From positions 537,063-601,062 of the forward strand of contig JACJYG010000008.1 in assembly GCA_020636215.1 (NCBI GenBank): a stretch of DNA of 64,000 bases, written 5' to 3'. The notes beneath the pieces were generated by a model, which searched no databases, had not been told where the DNA came from, and was given only the letters and a program-made list of their open reading frames with translations. Shown piece by piece: positions 1 to 8,439 of this stretch. The position numbers were made by a program, and so were the translations under genes. This stretch comes from Lewinellaceae bacterium (GTDB lineage: Bacteria > Bacteroidota > Bacteroidia > Chitinophagales > Saprospiraceae). Position 1 is the first letter of the stretch, and every line of letters starts with the position of its first letter.

Positions 1-1
1 G

Positions 2-895
2 ACGGGCTTTTTCCTGGCGGGCATTTACCCCGTCGGGATGAAGATCGCTGCCGACTATTTTGACAAGGGGCTGGGGAAGTCTCTGGGGTTTTTAGTAGGC
101 GCACTGGTGGTGGGCACCGCATTTCCACATTTGTTAAAAGGGGTCACCACCGGCCTTCCCTGGCGTTTGGTATTAGCAATCACTTCTATGCTGGCCGTGT
201 TGGGTGGGCTATCTATGCTGCTGCTGGTGCCCGACGGCCCCTTCAGAAAATCCAGCCAGAAACCAGACCTGTCCGCCTTTTTCAAGGTTTTTGAAAACCG
301 CGCCTTCCGCTCCGCCGCCTTCGGCTATTTTGGGCATATGTGGGAACTATATGCCTTTTGGGCTTTTGTGCCGGTCATGCTGGCGGCCTACGCTTCCCTC
401 CACCCACAAACGGAGCTCAACGTTCCAATCTTGTCTTTTCTGATCATCGGCATCGGCGGCCTGGCCTGTGTGCTGGGCGGGTACCTTTCCCAAAGCCTGG
501 GAACGAAAAGAACAGCCTCCATTGCCTTACTGCTATCCGGCCTGTGCTGTCTGCTCTCCCCATTGATTTTCTTTATCGATTCGAAAGCCATCCTGATCGG
601 CTTTCTCCTTTTCTGGGGCATGGTGGTGATCGCAGATTCGCCCTTGTTTTCCACTTTGGTGGCCCAAAACGCATCGGCGGAATCAAAAGGAACGGCCCTT
701 ACCATTGTAAATTGTATCGGGTTTGCTATTACGATCGTCAGTATTCAGCTGCTCAATATTTTGCGGGATTCCATGGATCCGATGTATATCTATGTCGTAT
801 TGGGCATGGGGCCGGTATTGGGGTTGATGGGGTTGCGGGGAGGAAAAACACAAGGCGAATTAAACGGGGTTAAAGAACCCCTGCGACTTATGTAG
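2..895 (+). CDS. MFS transporter, C-terminal part (5' truncated by window edge)
   Basis: The reading frame is open from the first bases of the window, so the gene starts upstream; about 297 residues are visible. The visible part is very hydrophobic, with repeated membrane segments (for example around SLGFLVGALVVGTAF and LVLAITSMLAVLGGL) joined by short basic loops, as in the major facilitator superfamily. The first visible residues (AGIYPVGMKIAADYF) resemble the conserved region before a mid-protein helix. The substrate cannot be read from the sequence. It converges on the rpiB-like gene, with about 50 bases between the two stops. Confidence 0.8.
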   Translation, partial: TGFFLAGIYPVGMKIAADYFDKGLGKSLGFLVGALVVGTAFPHLLKGVTTGLPWRLVLAITSMLAVLGGLSMLLLVPDGPFRKSSQKPDLSAFFKVFENRAFRSAAFGYFGHMWELYAFWAFVPVMLAAYASLHPQTELNVPILSFLIIGIGGLACVLGGYLSQSLGTKRTASIALLLSGLCCLLSPLIFFIDSKAILIGFLLFWGMVVIADSPLFSTLVAQNASAESKGTALTIVNCIGFAITIVSIQLLNILRDSMDPMYIYVVLGMGPVLGLMGLRGGKTQGELNGVKEPLRLM

Positions 896-945
896 CAGGC
901 ATAGATTAATCAAGTACAGGCGCGGTCTCACCTTCCCTGATGCAA

Positions 946-1389
946 TTATTGCTCCGCCTCCCATTCTTCCAGATATCGCAAACAAGCCAAATCCTCTTCA
1001 TCTGCACTGGGCGCGTTGCTGAACCAGGCGTCCAGCATTTCTTTAGCCACTTCTTCGGATGTGGCTCGCAGGCTCATGCAAAGGATGTTGGCGTCGTTCC
1101 ATTTGCGGGCTCCGGCGGCAGTCTGCGCATCGCCGCACAGAGCAGCGCGGATGCCCTTCACCTTGTTGGCCGCCAGGCTAATGCCGGTGCCTGTCCAGCA
1201 GAATAATACCGCCTGATCGAATTGCCCGGCGGCCACTTTTTCGGCTACCTCGATGGCCACTTTTGTCCAGGGCGCCGGCGTAGCCACCAGGGCGCCAAAG
1301 ACAGTTAGCTCGTGGCCCCGTTTTTTCAGTTCTTCCACCACGGTTTCCGCCAGGTGGGTTTTCATGTCGCTGCCGACAGCTATTTTCAT
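946..1389 (-). CDS. rpiB: RpiB/LacAB-family sugar-phosphate isomerase
   Basis: A protein of 147 residues starting at MKIAVGSD; an in-frame ATG 30 bases upstream is less likely because family members begin directly with this strand. Family members interconvert aldose and ketose phosphates such as ribose 5-phosphate and ribulose 5-phosphate in the cytoplasm. The signature around residues 61-80 (VLFCWTGTGISLAANK, then GIRAAL) matches the active-site loop, with Cys64 in the position of the catalytic cysteine, and NDANIL follows as in RpiB. The usual GSDHAGF start of RpiB is GSDMKTH here, so the histidine after the Asp is missing. It lies 13 bases downstream of a small conserved gene and is probably cotranscribed with it. 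It could be an RpiB paralogue with altered specificity. Confidence 0.75.
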   Translation of the reverse strand: MKIAVGSDMKTHLAETVVEELKKRGHELTVFGALVATPAPWTKVAIEVAEKVAAGQFDQAVLFCWTGTGISLAANKVKGIRAALCGDAQTAAGARKWNDANILCMSLRATSEEVAKEMLDAWFSNAPSADEEDLACLRYLEEWEAEQ

Positions 1390-1402
1390 AATCTGATACT
1401 TT

Positions 1403-1642
1403 TTATGCCCCTTCTCCACCCTTTGTCTCCTCTTCTGTTTTCTTATAACACGGCCGCTCCGCCTGAGTGCAGGTAGAGATATGCGCCAGCCGCCCGTCCG
1501 GGCCGGCGGGGCCCATGGTCCGAATACACCAGTAAGTGGTCGTGCCGGGGTCTTCCGGCAGGAAAGGGCGGCCGCCGCCTTCCATAGTGCCGAAAGCGTT
1601 CTTTGCCCGCAGGTAGCGGCAGTAAGCTTTTGTTTCGTCCAT
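1403..1642 (-). CDS. small conserved protein of unknown function
   Basis: A protein of 79 residues with four cysteines (around positions 8, 39, 58 and 65), several prolines and a run of charged residues at the C-terminus. The central part (NAFGTMEGGGRPF, YWCIRTMGPAGPD) looks like a constrained small domain, and I believe similar short proteins occur in Bacteroidota, but I cannot name a family. The spaced cysteines could bind a metal. It is just upstream of the RpiB-like gene on the same strand, and a terminator-like hairpin separates it from the molybdenum hydroxylase operon above. Overlapping ORFs in other frames lack this composition. Confidence 0.5.
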   Translation of the reverse strand: MDETKAYCRYLRAKNAFGTMEGGGRPFLPEDPGTTTYWCIRTMGPAGPDGRLAHISTCTQAERPCYKKTEEETKGGEGA

Positions 1643-1652
1643 AATCAGTGAA

Positions 1653-1693
1653 TAAAAAGAGCCGCAAGGCGCTCATTTGCCCGCCCTGCGGCT
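1653..1693 (-). terminator. Rho-independent terminator after the molybdenum hydroxylase operon
   Basis: Read on the minus strand, a hairpin with arms AGCCGCA/TGCGGCT, plus an inner GGCG/CGCC pair, is followed by CTTTTTATT. It lies between the stop of the FAD subunit gene at 1775 and the start of the small gene at 1642, where the three-gene operon should end. Confidence 0.65.
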
Positions 1694-1774
1694 AACCTAT
1701 TATACTTAAATCGTTGAAGAGGCCATAAAGCCAACAACATTACAATATGACAACACAGCCATATCCGAGAACCC

Positions 1775-2785
1775 CTAGGCAACCGCCTGCATGATCACCC
1801 GCTTCGTCAGGTTTTCAAACAGCTTCACCTTGTACGCATTGTGCTTTAGCGGTGTAGCGCCTTCCACCGATTTCATGGCCGCTTCCAGGGCCAGTTTTTC
1901 GGTGACCACTTTGCCTTTGAGGATTGCTTCGGCAGCCTCCCGGCGCAGCGGGACAGAGGATGCGGCGCCAAAGACGATGCGGGCGTCCGTACATTTCTTG
2001 CCGTCCATTTTCAACACCACGGCCACATCGGCGATGCTCCAGTCGTAGCTTTCCCGCTGTCCCATTTTGAAGTAAGCAGAGCGGGTGTTGGCGTCCACCG
2101 GAGGCAGCATGATGTTGGTGATGATCTCTTTGCTACCGGCGACGTTCTCCTGGGTCACCTTATCTTCAGAAGGCGTGAAGAATTCGGACAGGGGCACCAC
2201 CCGCTTGCCCTCCGGCCCGGTCAATTCCACTTTGCCATCAAAGGCCAGCAGCGCAGTGGCGAGGGAAGACGGATGCACGCAGGGACAAATATTGGTGTCG
2301 AAAATGCCGTGGAACTGGTTTTGCCCGATCTGCGCGTAGCAGGTATAGCCTCCTTTTTTACGGCACTTGTGCGCACTGCTGCGGAAGTACCAGCAACGGG
2401 GGCGCTGCATCAGGTTGCCACCCATGGTGGCCATATTGCGCAACTGCGGCGTGGCGGCATGAGCCGCTGATTCGTAGAGGGCCCGGTAATTCTTTTTTAC
2501 CTCGGCGCTTTCCTCCAGGCCGGCAATCGTCACCAAGGGCCCAAATTGCAGCCCGGTTTTGTTGTCGTACGACAATTTATCCAGCCCGGGGATTTTGCTC
2601 AGGTCGATCACCCTGCCGGGTTCAACAAGGCCCTCCTTGATGAGGTCCAGCAGGTCGGTCCCGCCGGCTTTCACCACATGGGCAGAGGAAGCCGCTTTCT
2701 GGAGGAGGGCTTCCGGCACCGTGCTGTTCATCATATTGATGGCATCTTTTAAACTCGGCGCCTGGACATATTCAAATCGATTCAT
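1775..2785 (-). CDS. FAD-binding subunit of a molybdenum hydroxylase (CoxM/PaoB-like)
   Basis: A protein of 336 residues starting at MNRFEYVQAP; the longer open frame upstream overlaps the molybdopterin subunit gene and has no family features. FAD subunits of the xanthine dehydrogenase family pass electrons from the molybdenum site and Fe-S clusters to the final acceptor. Evidence is the opening (FEYVQAPSLKDAI), the AGGTDLLDLIKEG pyrophosphate-binding loop near residue 40, and the second motif NMATMGGNLMQRPRC. The segment RPRCWYFRSSAHKCRKKGG is Cys-rich, which in some family members holds an extra [4Fe-4S] cluster. It is the last gene of the operon, 34 bases after the molybdopterin gene. The substrate is unknown. 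Confidence 0.88.
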   Translation of the reverse strand: MNRFEYVQAPSLKDAINMMNSTVPEALLQKAASSAHVVKAGGTDLLDLIKEGLVEPGRVIDLSKIPGLDKLSYDNKTGLQFGPLVTIAGLEESAEVKKNYRALYESAAHAATPQLRNMATMGGNLMQRPRCWYFRSSAHKCRKKGGYTCYAQIGQNQFHGIFDTNICPCVHPSSLATALLAFDGKVELTGPEGKRVVPLSEFFTPSEDKVTQENVAGSKEIITNIMLPPVDANTRSAYFKMGQRESYDWSIADVAVVLKMDGKKCTDARIVFGAASSVPLRREAAEAILKGKVVTEKLALEAAMKSVEGATPLKHNAYKVKLFENLTKRVIMQAVA

Positions 2786-2819
2786 ATTCTGATCTGATTT
2801 TTGCGGTTTGACAAAAGGA

Positions 2820-5183
2820 TTAAATGTTGCCCAGGGCCGCCAGCACTTTCTGCGGCGTGATAGGCAGTTCGTAAATACGCACGCCAATGGCGTTGTACAC
2901 GGCATTGGCAATAGCCGCCGCCGTAGCGATGTTTGCCGGCTCGCCGATGCCGGAGGCGTCGGTGCTGGAATGCGCATCGTAATGCTCAATGATGACCGTC
3001 TCTATTTGTGGGATCTCCTTAGCATAGGGCAGCTTATAAGTGTCAAGCCCGGTATTGACCATGTGTCCGGTATTGAGATCCATCACGCGGTCTTCGTACA
3101 AGGCATAACCAACTCCCATGATCACCCCTCCGTTGATCTGGCTTTCGATCTGTAGCGGGTTGATCGGCCGGCCACAACTATGAGCGGCAACGACTCGCTC
3201 CACCTTAATAAAACCGGTTTCGGTATCTACAGACACCTCTACAAATTGCGCCGCCCCGAGCCGTCCATGGCCGAGCCACTGGCCGGATTCAAAGCCGCCA
3301 TAATTAGCTGTGCGGCTGGCCGTTGTCAGTATCTGGCTGGTTGGCATCCGCTTGGTCGCGTCGGCAAAGGACACCTTTTTGGAGGCATCAGATTTGGCAA
3401 AGACTTCGCCATTTTTCAGTTCGATATCTTCTATGTCTACTTCCCAGGCGCCGGCCAGGGATTCCATGAGTTTCCTCTTGGCCTGGTAGGCGGCATTGCG
3501 GCAGGCAGGGGTGATAGCTTCCGCCGTCATACTGCCGCCTGAGCCCAAAGCATCGGGATAGGTAGTGTCGCCAATCTTAATAGTGATGTCCTTGGCCTGC
3601 AGGCCAAGCTCTTCCGCCGCTACCTGCGCGAGGATCGTTTTAGTACCGGTTCCAATGTCCTGAACTCCAGACATGACCTCTACCGAACCGCCCTTGTTGA
3701 TGCGGATCATAACCGAACTGTCCATATCCACGAAGCGGGGCCAGGTAGCCTGCGCCACACCGATGCCGCGCTTAACCGGGCCGGGGTCGGAGCCTGCTTT
3801 CTTGCGTTTCCAACCGAATTTTTCGGCGCCGCGCTTGCGCTGAACCTTACGGATCTCACTGGCGTCAATTTTTTCCCGCAATTCGAGCGGGTCCATATCC
3901 AGTTTTTCCGCCAGTTCATCGATGAGAGATTCCATAGCGAAAGCCCCTTGCACATTCCCCGGTGCGCGGAAGGCCGCCCCCGGGCCGGCGTGGGTAAATA
4001 CATCGTACTGGGCCATTTTGAAATTCGGGCAGACGTACATATCCTGCGCTACCCGGCCGACGCCGGCGCCCAGGCCGACACCAGCGGTGCCGTATGATAA
4101 CAAGTCGATGGCGGTCAGTGTGCCATCTTTTTTAGCGCCAACTTTCAGGAATTGATGAGAATTGGGGCGATTGCCGGCGGAGATCTGTTCCTCTTCCCGG
4201 TCCAGCATCAGTTTCACCGGCTGGCCAGATAGCTTGGAGAGCCAGGTGGCCGCCACGCCGGCATGGCCGGGGCCAAATTTGGAACCGAAACCTCCGCCCA
4301 TGAATTCGGTGATCACCCGCACTTTACTAGTGGGCAGGCCAAACAGTTCCGCCAGTTCATCGCGGACATCCTTGGTGCCCTGAGTGGAGGCGTAAACGGT
4401 CAGCATGTCGCTTTTCCAGTCGGCCACCAGGCCGTGGGTTTCCAGGCAACAGTGGGTTTGTACCTGGGTCCGGTATTCGTGTTCTATGATGACCTCCGCT
4501 TCGGCGAAACCCTTTTCCATGTCACCGCGGGGGCCGCCGACGAAGCTGCTGGTAGTGGGGCCGCGGAGATTGCCTTTTTGCTCTTCAGCTGCTTTGACGC
4601 CGACATCACCAGCATTGCCTTTATCTTCGATGACTTCTTCGTACACGAGGGGAGCGTTCGGTTTGCGGGCTTCATCGAGTTCGACGACAAAAGGCATTGG
4701 CTCGTATTCCGCCTTGATCAGGCGAACCGCTTCTTTGGCGATATTCATCGATTCGGCGGCAACAGCAGCGATCGGCTGGCCGGCGTAACGGAGCACCGGC
4801 AATTTTTCTCCACTGAAGGTATCTTTTTGTTCACCCTCCACTCCCTGGACGATGACTGCATATACCCCCGGGTATTTCCGGGCTGCCGAAACGTCGAGCG
4901 ACTTGATGCGGGCGTGCGGATAGGGCGAACGCAGGAACTTGCCATACAACATGCCCGGTAATTGTATATCTGCCGAGTATTTGGCGGCGCCGGTTACCTT
5001 TTGTAATGCGTCTACCCTTGTGGTGCGTTGGCCCACCACACGGAGCTTTTCGTTGACAGGCAGCGCAGATGGTTCGTCAACAGAAACCTCCCGTTCGATC
5101 TCGGTGAGGTTGTGTCCCGGAATACCAAAAGGTAGCTTGAGTTTTTTGGTATTCAGGGCCTTTTTATGATTAGGATTGGCCAT
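2820..5183 (-). CDS. molybdopterin-binding subunit of a xanthine dehydrogenase-family oxidase
   Basis: A protein of 787 residues starting at MANPNHKKAL. This catalytic subunit carries the molybdenum cofactor and hydroxylates aldehydes or N-heterocycles. The N-terminal domain (RVVGQRTTRVDALQKVTG) is the usual small-domain start. The cofactor-binding loop GGGFGSKFG, the segment GPGAAFRAPGNVQ and the C-terminal GIGEP are present; the Glu of GIGEP is the usual catalytic base. It lies between the 2Fe-2S and FAD genes, giving the order 2Fe-2S, Mo, FAD. It has no obvious signal peptide, so like PaoC of E. coli it may be exported with the Tat-bearing 2Fe-2S partner. Aldehyde oxidation is the most likely guess for activity, but it is inferred. 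Confidence 0.9.
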   Translation of the reverse strand: MANPNHKKALNTKKLKLPFGIPGHNLTEIEREVSVDEPSALPVNEKLRVVGQRTTRVDALQKVTGAAKYSADIQLPGMLYGKFLRSPYPHARIKSLDVSAARKYPGVYAVIVQGVEGEQKDTFSGEKLPVLRYAGQPIAAVAAESMNIAKEAVRLIKAEYEPMPFVVELDEARKPNAPLVYEEVIEDKGNAGDVGVKAAEEQKGNLRGPTTSSFVGGPRGDMEKGFAEAEVIIEHEYRTQVQTHCCLETHGLVADWKSDMLTVYASTQGTKDVRDELAELFGLPTSKVRVITEFMGGGFGSKFGPGHAGVAATWLSKLSGQPVKLMLDREEEQISAGNRPNSHQFLKVGAKKDGTLTAIDLLSYGTAGVGLGAGVGRVAQDMYVCPNFKMAQYDVFTHAGPGAAFRAPGNVQGAFAMESLIDELAEKLDMDPLELREKIDASEIRKVQRKRGAEKFGWKRKKAGSDPGPVKRGIGVAQATWPRFVDMDSSVMIRINKGGSVEVMSGVQDIGTGTKTILAQVAAEELGLQAKDITIKIGDTTYPDALGSGGSMTAEAITPACRNAAYQAKRKLMESLAGAWEVDIEDIELKNGEVFAKSDASKKVSFADATKRMPTSQILTTASRTANYGGFESGQWLGHGRLGAAQFVEVSVDTETGFIKVERVVAAHSCGRPINPLQIESQINGGVIMGVGYALYEDRVMDLNTGHMVNTGLDTYKLPYAKEIPQIETVIIEHYDAHSSTDASGIGEPANIATAAAIANAVYNAIGVRIYELPITPQKVLAALGNI

Positions 5184-5258
5184 AATTCGATTTTTTAGTT
5201 TCCCGGCCCAGGAGCCGGGCATTAGTGCTTAGAAATAAAGCGCGGGTTGAATTTGCAC

Positions 5259-5900
5259 TTATTGTTTCATCTTTTTCGCCGCGGCCAGGGTGGCCTCAAA
5301 AACTTTGGGATAGGTGCCGCAACGGCAAAGGTTACCGCTGGTAGCTGATTTCACATCCTCCAAGGTTGGATTGGCGTTGCGTTTCAGCAGCGCGGCGCAG
5401 CTCATCACCATACCGGGGGTACAGAATCCGCACATGCTGGCATCGTGTTCGATGAAAGCTTCCTGCACTGGATGGAGGGCGCCGCCCTGGGCCAGGCCTT
5501 CAACAGTAGTGACTTCCCGGCCGGCGACATCCACGGCCAGGGTCATACAGGAGTTGACTGGTTTACCGTCAAGCCAGACGGTGCAGGCCGAACAGGAACC
5601 CCGGTCGCAGACGACCTTGGTGCCGGTCAGGCTTAGATGGTCGCGCAGGGCTTCCGCCAGCGTGGTGCGTGGCTCAACCCAGACCGAACGGGCCTGCCCA
5701 TTCACCACGAACTGTACTTCCGCTTCCCCCGGCCCGAGAATGGCAGGCGGAGTAGTGCTTTCTTCCAGTTTGAAGCTCAGCAGCCCGGCGCTCAGGGCAA
5801 CCGTGCCGGCTGTAGTCAGGCCGGCGCCCCTCAGGAAGGTGCGCCTGGAAACGCCCTTTTTCTCTTTCCTGGGTGATTGTTCTTCAGAAGGGATTTTCAT
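5259..5900 (-). CDS. Tat-exported 2Fe-2S subunit of a molybdenum hydroxylase (PaoA-like)
   Basis: A protein of 213 residues starting at MKIPSEEQSP. A twin-arginine signal (SRRTFLRGAG, residues 18-27) precedes a hydrophobic stretch, so the folded complex is probably exported. The plant-ferredoxin-type cluster is CDRGSCSACTVWL with a later Cys in VNSC, and the second cluster is CGFCTPGM plus GNLCRCG, as in CoxS/PaoA. In E. coli PaoABC the Tat signal is likewise on the 2Fe-2S subunit. It is the first gene of the operon; the molybdopterin gene starts about 75 bases after its stop. The upstream ORF extension is AT-rich and not protein-like, so the shorter start is preferred. Confidence 0.9.
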   Translation of the reverse strand: MKIPSEEQSPRKEKKGVSRRTFLRGAGLTTAGTVALSAGLLSFKLEESTTPPAILGPGEAEVQFVVNGQARSVWVEPRTTLAEALRDHLSLTGTKVVCDRGSCSACTVWLDGKPVNSCMTLAVDVAGREVTTVEGLAQGGALHPVQEAFIEHDASMCGFCTPGMVMSCAALLKRNANPTLEDVKSATSGNLCRCGTYPKVFEATLAAAKKMKQ

Positions 5901-6166
5901 AATATAGCAATTGTATGGTTCAACAAGAATGATGACTCTATTAAGCTTGATGTGGAGGTGGATGAGGCTTGAAATGAACAGCAGGCTTGAAGCTTGCTGG
6001 CCATTTAGGTATAACGATGCCTGGAAAAGGCTGAGGCTAAAATTCTGCACGCTAAATTTAAAAAAAAAGTGCCAGACCTCCATGAGTAGCCCTCATTGAA
6101 TTAGCCCTTTTTAATAAATTTTAGGCGTAGTTGTCCAAAACCCCGGAATAGCATATCTTACTGTTT

Positions 6167-6572
6167 ATGCCTAAATTCCTTACAATCAGCATACAAGAAG
6201 CACGGGCGCTGGCGGTAAACAGCCAACTGCTAGGTGGCGCGCCCCTTCTAAGTGGAAAGGAAGGCGCCCGCCAGCAAAAGAAAATTTGGCTACTTCAGCC
6301 TTCCTTTGTTATGGGGCGATTGTTTCGTCGGCCATATCGACGCCAAAGCCAACCGTAAAACCGGGACTTTTTGCCTCAATAAGTTGGGATGGGAATCCGG
6401 AAAAGCCAAACGGGAGGAAATAGAAGCTGCTTTTGCGGAATGCCTGCTGTCTTTTATAGAATTCAATCAATGCCAGAGCCTGGCCCTTGCGCCTCCGGCA
6501 GTCCGGCAATTGAATGCCGACACGCTTAAGTTTTTTCAAAACAATATTTCCATTAAAATCACTCCTGATTAA
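6167..6572 (+). pseudogene. remnant of a YcaQ-like winged-helix (crosslink glycosylase family) gene
   Basis: Two pieces of one family lie in different frames. The first (from 6167) reads FLTISIQEARALAVNSQLLG, like the start of the YcaQ/winged-helix family. The second, in another frame from about 6280, reads FGYFSLPLLWGDCFVGHIDA and then KANRKTGTF, followed by a helix with EIEAAFAECLLSF, like the C-terminal end of the same family. The roughly 250 residues normally between them are absent, so I read this as an internally deleted, frameshifted relic. It occupies most of the gap between the molybdenum hydroxylase and Kor operons. Confidence 0.6.
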
Positions 6573-6602
6573 TTAAAATTTTACATTTTTGTTGCCCCGC
6601 AT

Positions 6603-6610
6603 TATTTTTG
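6603..6610 (+). promoter_or_regulatory. possible -7 promoter box for the Kor operon
   Basis: TATTTTTG matches the Bacteroidota -7 consensus TAnnTTTG and lies 33 bases before the first gene of the operon. No convincing -33 TTG is seen at the right spacing, so this is weak. Confidence 0.25.
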
Positions 6611-6642
6611 ATGATTGGATATCTGAAAAACACTAGCAGATT

Positions 6643-8439
6643 TTGAAACCGACCAATATTAAAGACCCGGAGTATTTCCATAAAGTAGTGGATTGCCAGT
6701 ACGCCTGCCCCGCGCATACGCCGGTGCCGGAATACATTCGCCTGATCGCTGCCGAGCGATACACGGAAGCCTACATGGTCAACTGGGAATCCAATGTGTT
6801 TCCTGGCATCCTGGGCCGTACCTGCGACCGGCCCTGTGAGCCGGCCTGCCGCCGAGGGCGGATAGAGGAAGAACCCGTGGCTATCTGCCGCTTGAAACGC
6901 GTGGCTGCCGACAACAAAGGCGAGGTACGTTCCCTCATGCCCGCTGTTCCCAAGGAAAAGAATGGCAAAAAAATCGCACTTATCGGCGGGGGGCCTGCCT
7001 CCCTGACTGTTGCCCGTGACCTGGCGCCCCTGGGGTATGAGATCCATCTCTACGATGACCAGAAAGCCGGTGGGGGTATGATGCGTAGTCAGATTCCCGC
7101 CTTTCGATTGCCGGAATCCGTTTTAGCCGAAGAGGTGGATTATGTACTGGATATGGGCGTCCACACGCATCTCAATACCTTTGTATCCAGTATGAAGGAT
7201 ATGCTGGAAAAGGACTATGACGCCATATTTGTAGGAACAGGCGCCCCCCGGGGCGGCGACCTGCCCAAACTACCCGGCCGCTGGGATACCAAAGAAAATA
7301 TTCATCTCGGAATCGAATGGCTGGCCAGCGTGGCTTTCGGCCATACCACTAAAATCGGCAAAAAAGTGCTGGTATTGGGTGGCGGCAATACGGCTATGGA
7401 CTGCTGTCGCACTGCCCGCCGCCTGGGCGGTGAGCAGGTGACCGTCGTGGTGCGCAGCCCCTTCCGCGACATGAAAGCCTCTCCCTGGGAGATCGAAGAT
7501 GCGCAACGGGAAGACATCCCCATCCTCAACAATATGCCTCCCAAAAAATTTGTGGTGGAAAACGGCAAACTGAAGGGGATCGTTTTTGAAAAAGTGGCCG
7601 CTATCTACGATGAGAAAGGCAAACGGACCCTTATTCCAACCGGAGAACCGGACGTATTTCTGGAAGCCGACGACGTACTCATTGCTATCGGCCAGGATAA
7701 CGCCTTCCCCTGGATCGAGCGGGACCTGGGCATCAAATTCGGAAACTGGGACCTTCCGGTAGTGGATAAGATCACCTTCCAATCGACGCTCGACCGCGTC
7801 TTCTTTGGCGGCGACGCTGCTTTTGGCCCCAAGAACATCATCACCGCAGTGGCCCACGGGCATCAGGCCGCCATCTCTATCGACCTGTTCTGCCGCGGAG
7901 AATCCGTTTACAACCGGCCGGCCCCCATGACTAACCTGGTCAGCCAAAAAATGGGCATCCACGAATGGGCCTACGACAGCCCGGTAGTGATCGACGCGCG
8001 CTATCTGGTGCCTCATGTCGACAAACAACTGGCGTTGAAGGACCGGACCATGGAGGTGGAATTGGGTTTCGACCAGCCTACCGGCTTCAAAGAAGCGCAG
8101 CGATGCCTCAACTGTGATGTACAGACCGTTTTCAATACCAGCCGTTGTATTGAATGCGATGCATGTGTGGATATTTGCCCTACTTCCTGCATCACCTTCA
8201 CCACCAATGATGAAGAAGCCGAACTGCGACAACACCTGAGCGCCCCGGCCCATAATACCACTCAGGACCTTTACGTTTCGGAAGACCTTCCTACCGGCCG
8301 CGTGATGATCAAGGACGAGGACGTCTGTTTGCATTGCGGCCTTTGTGCAGAACGCTGCCCAACCGCAGCCTGGGATATGCAGAAATATTTGTACCAAGTG
8401 ACAAAAGCCGCGCCGATATGGAACAACTCAATGCTGTGA
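6643..8439 (+). CDS. GltD-like FAD-dependent oxidoreductase with C-terminal [4Fe-4S] domains (Kor-associated)
   Basis: A protein of 598 residues; the start is TTG (MKPTNIKDPEYF). Residues 15-75 hold the GltD-type Fe-S cysteines (CQYACPAHTPVPEY; CDRPCEPAC). FAD and NAD(P)H folds follow (IGGGPASLTVA near residue 110; LGGGNTAMDCCRTARRLGG near 250), and GGDAAFGPKNIITAV near 390 closes the FAD fold. The C-terminal 110 residues add two [4Fe-4S] motifs (CIECDACVDICP; CLHCGLCAERCP). Such proteins move electrons between NAD(P)H and ferredoxin-type clusters. The next gene, korA, overlaps its end by 22 bases, so it is probably a subunit or dedicated partner of the 2-oxoacid oxidoreductase. Direction of electron flow is inferred, not visible. 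Confidence 0.85.
   Translation: MKPTNIKDPEYFHKVVDCQYACPAHTPVPEYIRLIAAERYTEAYMVNWESNVFPGILGRTCDRPCEPACRRGRIEEEPVAICRLKRVAADNKGEVRSLMPAVPKEKNGKKIALIGGGPASLTVARDLAPLGYEIHLYDDQKAGGGMMRSQIPAFRLPESVLAEEVDYVLDMGVHTHLNTFVSSMKDMLEKDYDAIFVGTGAPRGGDLPKLPGRWDTKENIHLGIEWLASVAFGHTTKIGKKVLVLGGGNTAMDCCRTARRLGGEQVTVVVRSPFRDMKASPWEIEDAQREDIPILNNMPPKKFVVENGKLKGIVFEKVAAIYDEKGKRTLIPTGEPDVFLEADDVLIAIGQDNAFPWIERDLGIKFGNWDLPVVDKITFQSTLDRVFFGGDAAFGPKNIITAVAHGHQAAISIDLFCRGESVYNRPAPMTNLVSQKMGIHEWAYDSPVVIDARYLVPHVDKQLALKDRTMEVELGFDQPTGFKEAQRCLNCDVQTVFNTSRCIECDACVDICPTSCITFTTNDEEAELRQHLSAPAHNTTQDLYVSEDLPTGRVMIKDEDVCLHCGLCAERCPTAAWDMQKYLYQVTKAAPIWNNSML

Noticed and set aside
7270..8397. 375-residue minus-strand ORF
   Set aside because: It lies antisense within the GltD-like gene, has no recognisable domain and a composition typical of antisense frames in GC-rich genes.
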